Source: Actinopolyspora halophila DSM 43834
GTDB taxonomy: Bacteria; Actinomycetota; Actinomycetes; Mycobacteriales; Pseudonocardiaceae
Assembly (NCBI RefSeq): GCF_000371785.1
Contig: NZ_AQUI01000002.1
Location: 3,389,276-3,453,275, forward strand
Direction of reading: 5' to 3'
DNA length: 64,000 nt
The notes under the pieces are model-generated. The model ran no database searches, was not told the DNA's origin, and worked only from the letters and a program-made list of their open reading frames with translations. The translations under genes were made by a program, and so were the position numbers. Positions 55,542 through 64,000 of this stretch are shown piece by piece. Each line of letters starts with the position of its first letter. The first letter of the stretch is position 1.

Positions 55542-58502
55542 CTACATCAGACGAACCTGGCCGTACGGGACGAGACGAACGGGACCGGCGAGGCCGTAAC
55601 GGGCACGGTCGACCGCCCCGTACACCTCCGACCGAAAGACGCGCATCCGGTTGATCAGCGTCGACGCCGTTTCGATCTCGATCGTGTTGCGCCCCTGCCG
55701 GAGGAAACCGCCCACGTCGACGACTCCGGCCTGCTGATCGGCGGGCGGCAGCGCGTTCCCGTTCACCACGACGCGGAACGTGTCGGTGACCTCCCCGAGG
55801 TGCAAGTACGCGCCGTGCCCACCCGTCCAGGCAGCACCGAGGTGCACCGTGGCCGAATACCGCCCCACTCCGGACACGTCCGCCAGGTCGGGCAACTCCG
55901 TCCACGGCACCGGGGAATCGAGTCTCCTCTCGTGCCTGCGAACGTCCGTCTCGGTGGGCGAGGCACCGGGACGCCAGTCCTCGACGGTCAACTTCCAGTC
56001 CGTGAGCGGGAGGTCCTCCGGTAGCGAGGCGATCCGCGTCGAAACGGTCCGGCCGTTGGCCAACGTCGAGCGGTACGTCCCGCTCGCCGCGGCGCGCACC
56101 ACGACTCGGCCGTCGCGCTCCACGACCGCGTCCGCCTCGGTGGACAGCACGCTGCTGCCCGCGGCGACGCCGTCACCGCGCCAGTTCGGTCGGGCCAGCA
56201 CGATCACGGTGGAGGCCCCGGGTTCGAGACGGACGCGCAACCGGACGAGGTCGCGGTCGGACTCGTGGACCACAGCTCGCTCGACGCCGCCGGTCCACAG
56301 GTCGAGCCGGTACGGGAGCACCGGCCGTACGGCGGTGGCGAAGGTGACGTCGTGATCCACCGTCTCGTCTGCGGATCCGTTGACGAAGTAGTAGTACTCG
56401 GCGTCCTCGTCGTGGCGGCGGGCGTGCAACAGCGGTGAGGACTCGGCGTAGCGCACGTCCGGCTGCAGACCCAGCGCCGCCACTCCGTCCGCGATTCCCG
56501 CACGGCTGTCGACGCGGTGCACCGACGGCTGCGCGAGCAGCCGCGCCATGACCTCGGCGAGCTCCTCGTTCTCGCCCTGTTCGGCAACGCCCGGGACCGT
56601 CGGAGCGTCCCAACCACCGACCGCGAGGATCGGCAGACCAGCGCGGGCGAACTCGAGCAACCGCCGCGCCGTGGCCAGCGGCATCGTCTCCACCTTCCCG
56701 TTGAAGGCGTCGCCCTCGAACACGAGCATCTTGTACCCGGGCCCGTCCGGTGCCAGTCGAGCCCCTGCCACTCGCGCCGACGGGAGTTCGAGCAGGCTCG
56801 GACTGAGGAACTGGTGCGTCCACCCGCGGGGGATGCCCTCGGGGGTGAACCACGCCGCGCCGAATCCGGTGCCGGCGTAGCCCTTCTGGCGGAGGAAGGC
56901 GACGTCGACCCGCGACCTGCCGGTCTGCAGGACGAGCTGCGAACGTGCCAGGAACCCCGCGATGTCGGGGGCGTGTCGCCAGATCGGGTGCCGCGGCCCC
57001 CACGACTCGCTGTAACCGACACCGCCGTCGTAGGGCGTGAACGCGGCGAAGCCGGGCCACCGGGCTCCTGGTGCGTAGGCGTAGGAGAACCCGTGCAGCA
57101 CCGCCTGGTTGACGCCAGCGGCGTATTCCCGGGACACCGTGCGCACGACGTGGTCCCACGTCGTGCTGTACGAGCCGCCGTAGACGGCGGCGGCCTCGCT
57201 GGAGAGCCGCTCGTTGCCGCCCATGTCGCGTCCACCCGCCAGCGAGCGGAAGTCGTCGAGGTTGTTGAACCCCAGCGACTCGCCTTCGGGCGTGTCCACG
57301 ATGGCCGAGCTCGCCATCGCGTCGGTCTCCAGCCCGTACGGCTGGATGCGCAGCTCGAGCCCGAGCCCGTGCAACCACTCCTGCAGCGGACGCAGGTGGT
57401 GCTCGATGTAGAGCTCGGAGCGGACGGCGTTGAGATCGTCGGCCACCCGCCGATCGGTCACGCCGTCGTAGGAGAACACGCCGTCCTCGTGCATCCGCAG
57501 CACCACCGGCAGGTACGGCAGCAGGTCGTATCCCCTGCGCCGCCGGAACTCGTCGAGCATGGCCGGTGTCCACAGACTCGCCTCGGTTTCCAGCTCGATG
57601 GAGTCCTCGAACATCGCTCCGCCGGTGCGCCCGATCAGTTCCCGCATGCGCGGAGTGAGGATCTCCCCCTCCCAGAAGTCGATCACCGCCTGCGTGCCCG
57701 CCGCGCTGAAGTGGTCGACGACGTAGGACACCGGATCGGTGTGCGGGCCACCTTCCGGGCGCTGCCCCGAGCCGCGCAGCCAGGTGGCGATGATCAGCCA
57801 GGTGCCTGCGTCCGGGGCGGTGAATCCGACGTGCCCGTCGCGCACCGAGGCGGTGAGGTCGGTGACGCTCGCCTGGTCCAACCGGTACGGCTTTTCCACG
57901 GCGGCGCCGTCGGCGAGCCGGGCGGCCTGCACCGTGTACAGCCGGTGTTCGGTGACACCGGAGGCCGGTGCGACCACCGGAGCGGGAACCTCACCGTCGT
58001 AGCTGCCGCCGTCGACCTGCACCAGCCCGTGCGCCAATTCGGTCGCGGCCGCCGTGCTCTGCGGTGTCACGGTCGGCAGCGCGGCGGGCCACGACGGCCC
58101 GATCGTGATGTCGACGGTCACGTCGCGCTCGGCCGCCCTGCCCAGCGCCGCCTCCACCGCCGCGACCCACGGGCCGGTCCCCCAACCGTGCTCGGCCGGG
58201 TCCAACGGCTCCTCGACGCTGTGGTGCACGTCCGCGATCTCGACACCGCCGAAGCCCGCGTCGGCGATCTCGTCGATCTCCCGCGCGATCTCCGTCGGAT
58301 CGACCAGCCCGTGCGGCCACCACCAACGGAACCTGCCCTGCACCGAACGAGCGGGAGCGGCGAACGCCTCGGCGAAGGCACCCGCGGAGGTTCCCTGCGC
58401 CGCGGCCGCCTCGCCCGCTCCAGGAAGGCTCCACGGTAGGGCGGCCGTGACACCCGCCCCGGCCGTCGCCGCGAGAAAGGAACGTCTGGACACATCGTTC
58501 AT
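55542..58502 (-). CDS. Tat-exported glycoside hydrolase, GH106 alpha-L-rhamnosidase type
   Basis: Product of 986 residues. A twin-arginine signal (SRRSFLAATAGAGVTAALPW) directs folded export. The start of the mature protein, FRWWWPHGLVDPTEIAREID, with DAGFGGVEIADVHHSVEEPL, is the hallmark of the GH106-like rhamnosidase family. MFEDSIELETEASLWTPAML probably contains a catalytic Glu. Near the C-terminus is a beta-sandwich with ATVHLGAAWTGGHGAYLHLG and NGNALPPADQQAGVVDVGGF. Its ATG overlaps the GH78 stop (ATGA), so both are co-translated and probably act on the same rhamnose-decorated polymer or plant glycoside. Confidence 0.86.
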   Translation of the reverse strand: MNDVSRRSFLAATAGAGVTAALPWSLPGAGEAAAAQGTSAGAFAEAFAAPARSVQGRFRWWWPHGLVDPTEIAREIDEIADAGFGGVEIADVHHSVEEPLDPAEHGWGTGPWVAAVEAALGRAAERDVTVDITIGPSWPAALPTVTPQSTAAATELAHGLVQVDGGSYDGEVPAPVVAPASGVTEHRLYTVQAARLADGAAVEKPYRLDQASVTDLTASVRDGHVGFTAPDAGTWLIIATWLRGSGQRPEGGPHTDPVSYVVDHFSAAGTQAVIDFWEGEILTPRMRELIGRTGGAMFEDSIELETEASLWTPAMLDEFRRRRGYDLLPYLPVVLRMHEDGVFSYDGVTDRRVADDLNAVRSELYIEHHLRPLQEWLHGLGLELRIQPYGLETDAMASSAIVDTPEGESLGFNNLDDFRSLAGGRDMGGNERLSSEAAAVYGGSYSTTWDHVVRTVSREYAAGVNQAVLHGFSYAYAPGARWPGFAAFTPYDGGVGYSESWGPRHPIWRHAPDIAGFLARSQLVLQTGRSRVDVAFLRQKGYAGTGFGAAWFTPEGIPRGWTHQFLSPSLLELPSARVAGARLAPDGPGYKMLVFEGDAFNGKVETMPLATARRLLEFARAGLPILAVGGWDAPTVPGVAEQGENEELAEVMARLLAQPSVHRVDSRAGIADGVAALGLQPDVRYAESSPLLHARRHDEDAEYYYFVNGSADETVDHDVTFATAVRPVLPYRLDLWTGGVERAVVHESDRDLVRLRVRLEPGASTVIVLARPNWRGDGVAAGSSVLSTEADAVVERDGRVVVRAAASGTYRSTLANGRTVSTRIASLPEDLPLTDWKLTVEDWRPGASPTETDVRRHERRLDSPVPWTELPDLADVSGVGRYSATVHLGAAWTGGHGAYLHLGEVTDTFRVVVNGNALPPADQQAGVVDVGGFLRQGRNTIEIETASTLINRMRVFRSEVYGAVDRARYGLAGPVRLVPYGQVRLM

Positions 58503-61500
58503 CGGTGACCTCCACCCTGGTGCAGCTGTGAGCTGAAGCTGTAGCTACCCGGCCCGACCGAGTAGACGGCACAGCCATCCGTGTAGGACTCGAACTCCGC
58601 CTCCTTCGAAGCGCGGACATGGCTACCGTTGAGCCACACCGCCTCCGGACGGATCGTCGGCACGTGGATCTCGCCGACCGAGTTGGCCGGGATGACGACG
58701 TCGAGCTCGAAATCCCGACTTCCCCGGCCCTGCAGCCGCCAGGAGCTGCTGATCCGGCCACGCGGGCCGTCGTAGTACCCCTCCACGTGCGTGAGCGGAT
58801 GCTTGTCGGTACCGACGAGCCGCGGCTTGACGACGGACTTCTCGTAGGCCACTGAGCCGGGTGCGCGCTGGATCCCGGCCAAGCCCGTGCTGAACCACTC
58901 GTCGATCTGCAGCAGGATCATGTGGTTCAGCGAGGAACTGTTCTCCGGGGCGTGCCAGTGCTCCGGAACGGTGGTCATGCCGTGGGGGTTCATCTCACTG
59001 GATTGCAGGAAAGCCCCGTAGCTCGGCCTGCTGGTCTCGTGCAGCACCTCCCAGATGAGGTCGGCGTGCCCGCCGTCGGTCAGCGCGCGGAAGACGGGGC
59101 CGAGCGAGATCGTTCCGCAGCTGATGTGCGGTCCCCCGCCGGACGGGTGGTAGTCGTGGATCCGCCGGACCAGGTCGTCGAGAACGTGCTTTTCCTGCCC
59201 GTCCGGGACCAGGCCCGCGTCCAGCGCCAGCGCGTCGTCGGCCTGGGTGCCGACCGTGCCGCCGTTGCCCTCGTTGGTGTAAGCGCGGAGCGTGTCGTTG
59301 AAGAAACGGGCGTTGAACTCGGCCTTGATGTCGGCGGCGAGGCCGCTGTAGCGCCGCGCGTCGGCGCTCTTGCCGAGCGCTGCGGCCATCTGCGCCAGGT
59401 TGTCGGTCATCCGGTAGTAGGCGTAGGTGCCCGTCAACAGCTTCGGCGTGCGATCGTCCGCGGCGACCCAGTCACCGAGCCCGCCGCGGACCAGGTTCGT
59501 ACCGCCGTCCGCACCGGCCTGCACCGTGCGGACGAAATCGTGGTAGTCGACCATGTCCGGGTAGTACTCGGCCATCGTCGCGGTGTCACCGTGGTGCTGC
59601 CACAGCCACCACGGCACGACGACCACCGAACTGCCCCAGTTGATGTCGTCGCGATATCCACCGCCGAACACCGGGAATTCCGGGGCGTGTGCCGGAACCA
59701 TCCCCGCGTTGGGGCCCGCGGCGAGCTGGGCTTCGCGCATCACCCGCTGCATGTGCGGCAGATAGGCCGACATCTCGAAGTTGCGGTCGATGGCCTGGAT
59801 CGAATGCAGCATGTCGGCCAACCAGCCCAGTTTCTCCCGGTTGGGGCAGTCGGTGAAGATCGACTGCATGTTGCTGGCGATCGAGTGGGTGCTCATCCGG
59901 TGGATCCGGTTGACCATCTCGCTGGAGGTGGACACGTCACCGGAGACGTTCGTCGACGCGCGGATCGGCAGCGCCGTCAACATCCCGCTCGTCGCCCGGT
60001 GGCCCGCGGGAAGCCCCGTGACCTGGACGTACTGGAAACCGTGGTACACGAACCGCGGCCGCCACTTCTCGCCCTGCGCGGCTCCGGCGGTGGTGTAGGT
60101 GTCGTAGATGTGCTCGTCGCTGCCCATGCTGGACGCGTCGACGGTGCCGTCGTCGTGCAGCGACTCGGCGGGCTGCATCCTGATCACGGTTCCCGCAGGC
60201 ACCGCGGCGTCGACGCTGAGGTCGAACAGCGCGGAGAAGTTCTGTCCGAAGTCGAACACCCAGGTTCCCGGTTGCGGCTCGGTGACGGCCACCGCAGCGA
60301 CGGTGTCGACGATCTTGACCGGGTCCGCCCGCCGCCAGGCGAGATCGGTCGCCAGGTTGGGCGGCGGGGCGATGCCCGCGGAGATCCAGCCGGTCGCCGT
60401 GCCGTCGTTGCGCGTGGCCGCCGCCGACAGGTCGGCACCCGGCTGGTCCCAGCCGGGCTGTTCGCGACGCGCGTCGTAGTCGGTGCCCGCGTACCAGTTG
60501 TCGGTGACCGACGGGCCCAGCGCCGCGCGCCACTGCCGGTCGGTGACGATCGTGTCGGTGGCCCCGTCCGTGTAGGTGACTTCCAGGCGCGCCAGCAGCC
60601 GCGGGCTGATCGCGGTGCGGGCCTCGTTGGCGGTACCGGAGTGAGTGACGGTGGCACCCGCGCCGTGCCCGCCGGCGAGGGGCTCGGTGAAGCTGACGCC
60701 GCTGCCGTCCGCACCGGCGGTGCCCACCTCGGTGACCACACGGCTCTCGAGGCGGGTGCCGCTGCCGCCGGTATCGATGTTCACCGTGGCACCGACGTCG
60801 AAACCGTCGACATCGGCCACCTTGATGCTCGTGGCCCCGACCGCGGTCGCCGCGGCGAGTGTCGTCGGCTCCGCGACCGCACTGGAGAACTTGGTGTAGA
60901 CCTCGTTTCGCCCCACGGCCGGATTGGTGACCTCGACGACGTTGAAGGTGCCGTTGCCGAGCCGCACGCCGACGACGTTCGGACCGTCTTCCAGCAGCTC
61001 GGTGACGTCGTAGGTTCCCACCTCGACCGACTGCTGCGGATTGGAGTCGCCCGGCAGGTGGACCGCGTCGGTGACCCGCCGGCCGTTCAGCGTGGCGTCA
61101 TAGGCGCCGAGGCCTGCCAGGTAGAGCCGCGCCCGATCCACGGTCCTGCCGTCGTCGACCGTGAAGCCCCGAGCGAAGACGGGCAGCGGGTCGGCATCGT
61201 CGCGATCGGGGTGCTCGATCCACACGGCGGGTGACCAGTCGGACTGGTCCAGCAGTCCGAGCTCCCACCGCGACGGAGCACTCCACTCCGAGACCGTGCC
61301 GTGGGCGTCGGTGACCCGCACCTGCCAGACGACCGACTGCCGCGCACCGAGGGACTCACCGGCATAGGCGACTCCGGTCGAGGTGCCGGAGCGCACCCAG
61401 CCGGTGTCCCACAGATCCGGCGTGGCCAGCTTCGCCGGGCTGCTCGCGGCGCGAATCCGGTAAGCGTGCTGGGTTCCCCGCTCCAGACGCCAGGCCAGCA

Positions 61501-61711
61501 GCGGCGTGCGGTCGTCGACACCCAGCGGCTGGTCGAACCGCCCCGCCACCGACAAGCCGCCGACCGACCCCCGGCCCGCAGCGGCCACCGCTGCTTCGAC
61601 CCCGAGAGCAACCGTCGTGCTGCTGACGGCCAGGCCCGCAGCACCGGCGGCCGTGGCCCGGAGAAAGTGCCTGCGGGACACACCGTCCACCCCGGACGAG
61701 TTCTCAGTCAT
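58499..61711 (-). CDS. Tat-exported alpha-L-rhamnosidase, GH78
   Basis: Product of 1070 residues. The signal has the twin Arg in VSRRHFLRATAAGAAGLAVS. Then come fibronectin-like and N-terminal sandwich domains (LGLLDQSDWSPAVWIEHPDR, ARLYLAGLGAYDATLNGRRV). The (alpha/alpha)6 catalytic barrel has SIFTDCPNREKLGWLADMLH, whose acidic residues include the general acid, and DDINWGSSVVVVPWWLW, GGLGDWVAADD and TVPEHWHAPENSSSLNHMIL. A Gly/Val-rich insertion (VGATSIKVADVDGFDVGATV) lies at about 285-350, as in other actinobacterial members. The ATG at 61711 has AAAGGA 11 bases upstream. First gene of a two-gene operon with GH106. Confidence 0.93.
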   Translation of the reverse strand: MTENSSGVDGVSRRHFLRATAAGAAGLAVSSTTVALGVEAAVAAAGRGSVGGLSVAGRFDQPLGVDDRTPLLAWRLERGTQHAYRIRAASSPAKLATPDLWDTGWVRSGTSTGVAYAGESLGARQSVVWQVRVTDAHGTVSEWSAPSRWELGLLDQSDWSPAVWIEHPDRDDADPLPVFARGFTVDDGRTVDRARLYLAGLGAYDATLNGRRVTDAVHLPGDSNPQQSVEVGTYDVTELLEDGPNVVGVRLGNGTFNVVEVTNPAVGRNEVYTKFSSAVAEPTTLAAATAVGATSIKVADVDGFDVGATVNIDTGGSGTRLESRVVTEVGTAGADGSGVSFTEPLAGGHGAGATVTHSGTANEARTAISPRLLARLEVTYTDGATDTIVTDRQWRAALGPSVTDNWYAGTDYDARREQPGWDQPGADLSAAATRNDGTATGWISAGIAPPPNLATDLAWRRADPVKIVDTVAAVAVTEPQPGTWVFDFGQNFSALFDLSVDAAVPAGTVIRMQPAESLHDDGTVDASSMGSDEHIYDTYTTAGAAQGEKWRPRFVYHGFQYVQVTGLPAGHRATSGMLTALPIRASTNVSGDVSTSSEMVNRIHRMSTHSIASNMQSIFTDCPNREKLGWLADMLHSIQAIDRNFEMSAYLPHMQRVMREAQLAAGPNAGMVPAHAPEFPVFGGGYRDDINWGSSVVVVPWWLWQHHGDTATMAEYYPDMVDYHDFVRTVQAGADGGTNLVRGGLGDWVAADDRTPKLLTGTYAYYRMTDNLAQMAAALGKSADARRYSGLAADIKAEFNARFFNDTLRAYTNEGNGGTVGTQADDALALDAGLVPDGQEKHVLDDLVRRIHDYHPSGGGPHISCGTISLGPVFRALTDGGHADLIWEVLHETSRPSYGAFLQSSEMNPHGMTTVPEHWHAPENSSSLNHMILLQIDEWFSTGLAGIQRAPGSVAYEKSVVKPRLVGTDKHPLTHVEGYYDGPRGRISSSWRLQGRGSRDFELDVVIPANSVGEIHVPTIRPEAVWLNGSHVRASKEAEFESYTDGCAVYSVGPGSYSFSSQLHQGGGHR

Positions 61712-61798
61712 GGGCACGATTCCTTTCTCGCTGGACACTTCTCACGGATCGGACCGAAAACCGGCTGTCATCACGGATCTCGGCCCGAACAGCCAAGA

Positions 61799-61810
61799 TG
61801 AAACGTTCAA
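61799..61810. promoter_or_regulatory. LacI-type half-operator near the rhamnosidase start
   Basis: TGAAACGTTCAA shares nine leading bases with the perfect palindrome TGAAACGTTTCA found at 62278. It lies about 90 bp upstream of the GH78 start on the minus strand, a promoter-proximal place. Confidence 0.45.
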
Positions 61811-62277
61811 ATACGATCCACATCGCCACCACCTCGAAGAATGCGGACAAGCGCGGACACCACGGATGTTGCGCACAGCACGATCAACCACGAAAACCCA
61901 GTGTTCGGGTACTGGTCAGCCACACGCGAACACAGGACTGTGCATCTTCCCGTCCATCAAGTCGTGGGTGAGCCAACAGATTCGAATTGGTCCGTTTTCC
62001 GCGCCCACGAATCCGGTGGCACATCTCCGAACCGGGGCCGAGTCACGCCGCACCGCCGCCCACGGCCCGTGAAGGGGTTCTCGGCGACCTCCGCCGGCGT
62101 GGGCTTCCCGACTCCGTTCCACCCCACCAGGGCGTGGATCGACGCGTGGATCGACCCGGCCTCGACACGCAACGAGCTCGAGCGCGGTGTCACCACTCGC
62201 CGGAAGGCCTCAGAGGCGTCATGGAGCTCGGGAGCCATTTCGGCCACCACCGGTGCTGACATCGGAGCCTCCATCCA

Positions 62278-62289
62278 TGAAACGTTTCA
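62278..62289. promoter_or_regulatory. LacI-family operator palindrome TGAAACGTTTCA
   Basis: Perfect 12-bp palindrome with the central CG typical of LacI-family sites that control glycoside use. It is 567 bp upstream of the GH78 start, far for direct repression but suited to looping with the site at 61799. No LacI gene is in the window. Confidence 0.55.
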
Positions 62290-62416
62290 CGGACTATGAC
62301 AACGATCACTTCCCGAAGCAAGACCTCGGCTCGAGAAAGTACCGAAACGCCTGGCAACAAGCGCCTTCCGAGCACGCTCCACCGCGAAAGAGGTGAAACC
62401 AGGACGATCCGGGCAT

Positions 62417-62428
62417 TGTGACGTTTCA
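62417..62428. promoter_or_regulatory. LacI-type half-operator
   Basis: TGTGACGTTTCA keeps the eight bases ACGTTTCA of the palindrome at 62278, 139 bp away. Third member of the motif cluster. Confidence 0.35.
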
Positions 62429-62752
62429 TCACCGAGCGTCCTCGAGGCAACGCGCGCCGGAAATGACGCCGGTCGTTCGAGCGAGGTGCAAGACCTCGCG
62501 ACGGCGACCGGAAAGACTGTTCCACCACGACACCGACCTGCGCTACAAGTGGTGGTTGTGGTGGTCGCTGGCCGACAGCTGCCCCGGCCCCGGCGACCAG
62601 AACCAAAAGCGCTACGAACGGAAAGACCGTCGCGTGGCGCTGCAACGGCGCGGACTCGACCACGTGGGCCGGAACCACGGTGGGAACCACGGTTTTCGGT
62701 GGTGAGACCTACTACGCTCGGGCCCATCAGCCCCCTGCGGACAAGGACTGCG

Positions 62753-63139
62753 GTGCGTGAACCGATCGTGTGGCTGGTGTACGAACGCACCAGCCCTCCT
62801 GGAATCGATGCGGGCGTTGAACCGTTGATCGCGGTGTGCGCCACCGAGGCAGAGGCCGAAAACCTCGGACGGGCCAGTTCTGCCCGCGGCCGGTATGCGT
62901 CCTGGGAGAAACATCCGCTTCAGAGCGCTGCCGACCGGGTCGATCCCCTCGTCGACGGCGAGATGGTGCACGTGGTGCTGCTCGGCGATGTGGACGCCGA
63001 CCCTCGTGATCCGATCGCCATCGCCGTCCACACCGACCGCCACGCCGCGGAACAGCGCACAGCCGAGGAGCTGCACCACACCGGAGACTCCGACCACCAC
63101 ACGATTTCGCTGCCTATCGGATGGCGAGCCGACACCTGA
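62753..63139 (+). CDS. Small acidic protein, unknown function
   Basis: Product of 128 residues, (GTG) VREPIVWLVYERTSPPGIDA. Mixed alpha/beta character, with VEPLIAVCATEAEAENLGRA and VDGEMVHVVLLGDVDADPRD. No signal or membrane segment. It resembles small actinobacterial cytoplasmic proteins of unknown function, but I cannot name a family. AAGGA lies seven bases upstream of the start. It stands alone. Confidence 0.6.
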   Translation: MREPIVWLVYERTSPPGIDAGVEPLIAVCATEAEAENLGRASSARGRYASWEKHPLQSAADRVDPLVDGEMVHVVLLGDVDADPRDPIAIAVHTDRHAAEQRTAEELHHTGDSDHHTISLPIGWRADT

Positions 63140-63670
63140 CAGGCAGCAGCCACAGGATGAGGCTCGGTGCTCCGATGGAGCAATCCCGCACTACGAGCGA
63201 ATATTCGATTTGCGTGGCCACTACGGGTTGAATTCGTTTACGACTGTGGGGCTGACTGTTCTACACCTGGGCATTGGGGATGCGGGGTGGGCTGACTCCG
63301 AAGCAGGGAGCGGTTCCTGGTCACGGGTGTTCTCGGTGGTGGTCAGAGATGCTCCACCGCCGCAGCCATTCACTGCCTTCCAGTCTCGCTGCCTCAGCAA
63401 CACTCGTCAGCGAATTCGGCGGCCAGAATGTGCTGACACCTCTCCAACCTCCCCAGAGGACTGCGGCCGGTACGATCGAGGCCACCAGTATTGCGTGCCC
63501 GGCGGCACGGCCACACCGAAGGATCGCCGCTGACCCAAAATCAGAATGTACGGATGATACCGGGAACTGAGACGAGCATCAACGCGAAGCGCTTCCGCGT
63601 TGCTTGTCGGTTGACGATGGCGCCGCAGTCTCGTTGCCGCAGTTCGCACCGCACGGGCAAACTCGTCGAT
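63140..63670. other. 531-bp gap, nothing recognised
   Basis: Lower GC than the neighbours, without a convincing frame. A perfect palindrome CGAATATTCG occurs at 63198-63207. It may be a decayed or horizontally acquired stretch. Confidence 0.4.
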
Positions 63671-64000
63671 ATGTTGACCTTGCGGGCGCTGACAGCCGAC
63701 GACTGGCCCAGGTGGCGGGAGGTTCGTCTTGCTGCGCTGGCTGATGCGCCGTACGCGTTCAAATCGCGGTTTTCGGACTGGCAGGACGAGGGCGAAGCGC
63801 GATGGCGTGCGCGTTTCGAGATACCCGACTCGTACAACGTTGTCGCGTTGATGAGCAATCGCCCCGTGGGCTTGGCCAGCGGGTTTCCTCGTGATGATGG
63901 AGATGGCGAGCTGAGATCTGCATGGGTCGGTCCAGAGGCTCGGGGTCACGGAGTCGGGGATCGACTCGTAGTGGCAGTGCAAGAGTGGGCTGTACGGTCA
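63671..64000 (+). CDS. GNAT-family N-acetyltransferase (partial)
   Basis: The first 110 residues are visible; the gene runs off the right edge. Start MLTLRALTADDWPRWREVRL, then ALADAPYAFKSRFSDWQDEG, a common GNAT N-terminus. The acetyl-CoA pyrophosphate loop is ARGHGVGDRLV. The acceptor (protein, antibiotic or small amine) is not predictable. Confidence 0.85.
   Translation, partial: MLTLRALTADDWPRWREVRLAALADAPYAFKSRFSDWQDEGEARWRARFEIPDSYNVVALMSNRPVGLASGFPRDDGDGELRSAWVGPEARGHGVGDRLVVAVQEWAVRS

Larger units (their letters stand above)
61811..62752. other. Upstream region of the rhamnosidase operon, no gene recognised
   Basis: About 940 bp with no convincing coding frame but with operator-like motifs at both sides of its middle (62278 and 62417). 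Likely regulatory or decayed sequence. Confidence 0.4.

Noticed and set aside
58922-61234. 770-codon plus-strand open frame opposite GH78
   Set aside because: Shadow frame with Arg/Val/Gly bias and no recognisable domain.
62287-62844. 185-codon minus-strand open frame
   Set aside because: Ser/Arg/Gly-rich shadow with a run of Thr; overlaps the better-supported plus-strand gene starting at 62753.
63198-63207. Palindrome CGAATATTCG as operator
   Set aside because: Not adjacent to a gene start (about 460 bp from the acetyltransferase) and not repeated; could be chance in a lower-GC stretch.

Overview
The window is one contiguous stretch of high-GC actinobacterial DNA. Strong GC-third-position bias (long antisense shadow ORFs), GTG/TTG starts, Tat signals, a geosmin synthase, a mycobacterial-type reducing PKS, a deazaflavin (F420)-type nitroreductase and malate:quinone oxidoreductase all fit a soil or saline filamentous actinomycete. 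A Pseudonocardiales genus such as Actinopolyspora or Saccharopolyspora is my inference. I saw no rRNA, tRNA, CRISPR array or phage block. The region looks like a catabolic and specialised-metabolism part of a chromosome with two intact insertion sequences and several decayed genes.

Left part (1-21 kb). On the minus strand, a family 2B encapsulin shell gene with a cyclic-nucleotide-binding domain is coupled to a geosmin synthase gene cut by the window edge. An intact 885-bp IS5-type element sits about 190 bp upstream of the shell gene. Next come a 2105-residue single-module reducing PKS (KS-AT-DH-ER-KR-ACP) with a geranylgeranyl-reductase-like flavoprotein behind it and a divergent deazaflavin-dependent nitroreductase. 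Then follow a CHAP peptidase, small secreted Cys-containing proteins, HtpG and Mqo.

Middle part (21-45 kb). An IS200/IS605 element with divergent tnpA and RNA-guided tnpB lies in a decayed DUF6461-like gene. Beyond it is a chain of catabolic cassettes, each beside its own regulator: GbsR with GMC oxidoreductase, aldehyde dehydrogenase and M20 amidohydrolase; TetR with an Asp-nucleophile alpha/beta hydrolase; a glycerol-dehydrogenase-like enzyme; LysR with a CitMHS transporter, a class III CoA-transferase and a CitE-like lyase; ACC deaminase; and AraC with a GH31 glycosidase and a complete TRAP transporter (DctP, DctQ, DctM).

Right part (45-64 kb). An SDR, a serine hydrolase and a self-sufficient P450-reductase fusion form an operon behind two tandem palindromic operators, with a TetR gene downstream. 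It is followed by a Firmicute-type HelD helicase, an MFS transporter, a frameshifted TetR remnant, and a Tat-exported rhamnosidase pair (GH78 then GH106) with LacI-type operator motifs upstream. The window ends in a truncated GNAT acetyltransferase.

Most cassettes carry a recognisable palindromic operator in the right place. These operators, the encapsulin-geosmin pair and the HelD are the most rewarding things to check.
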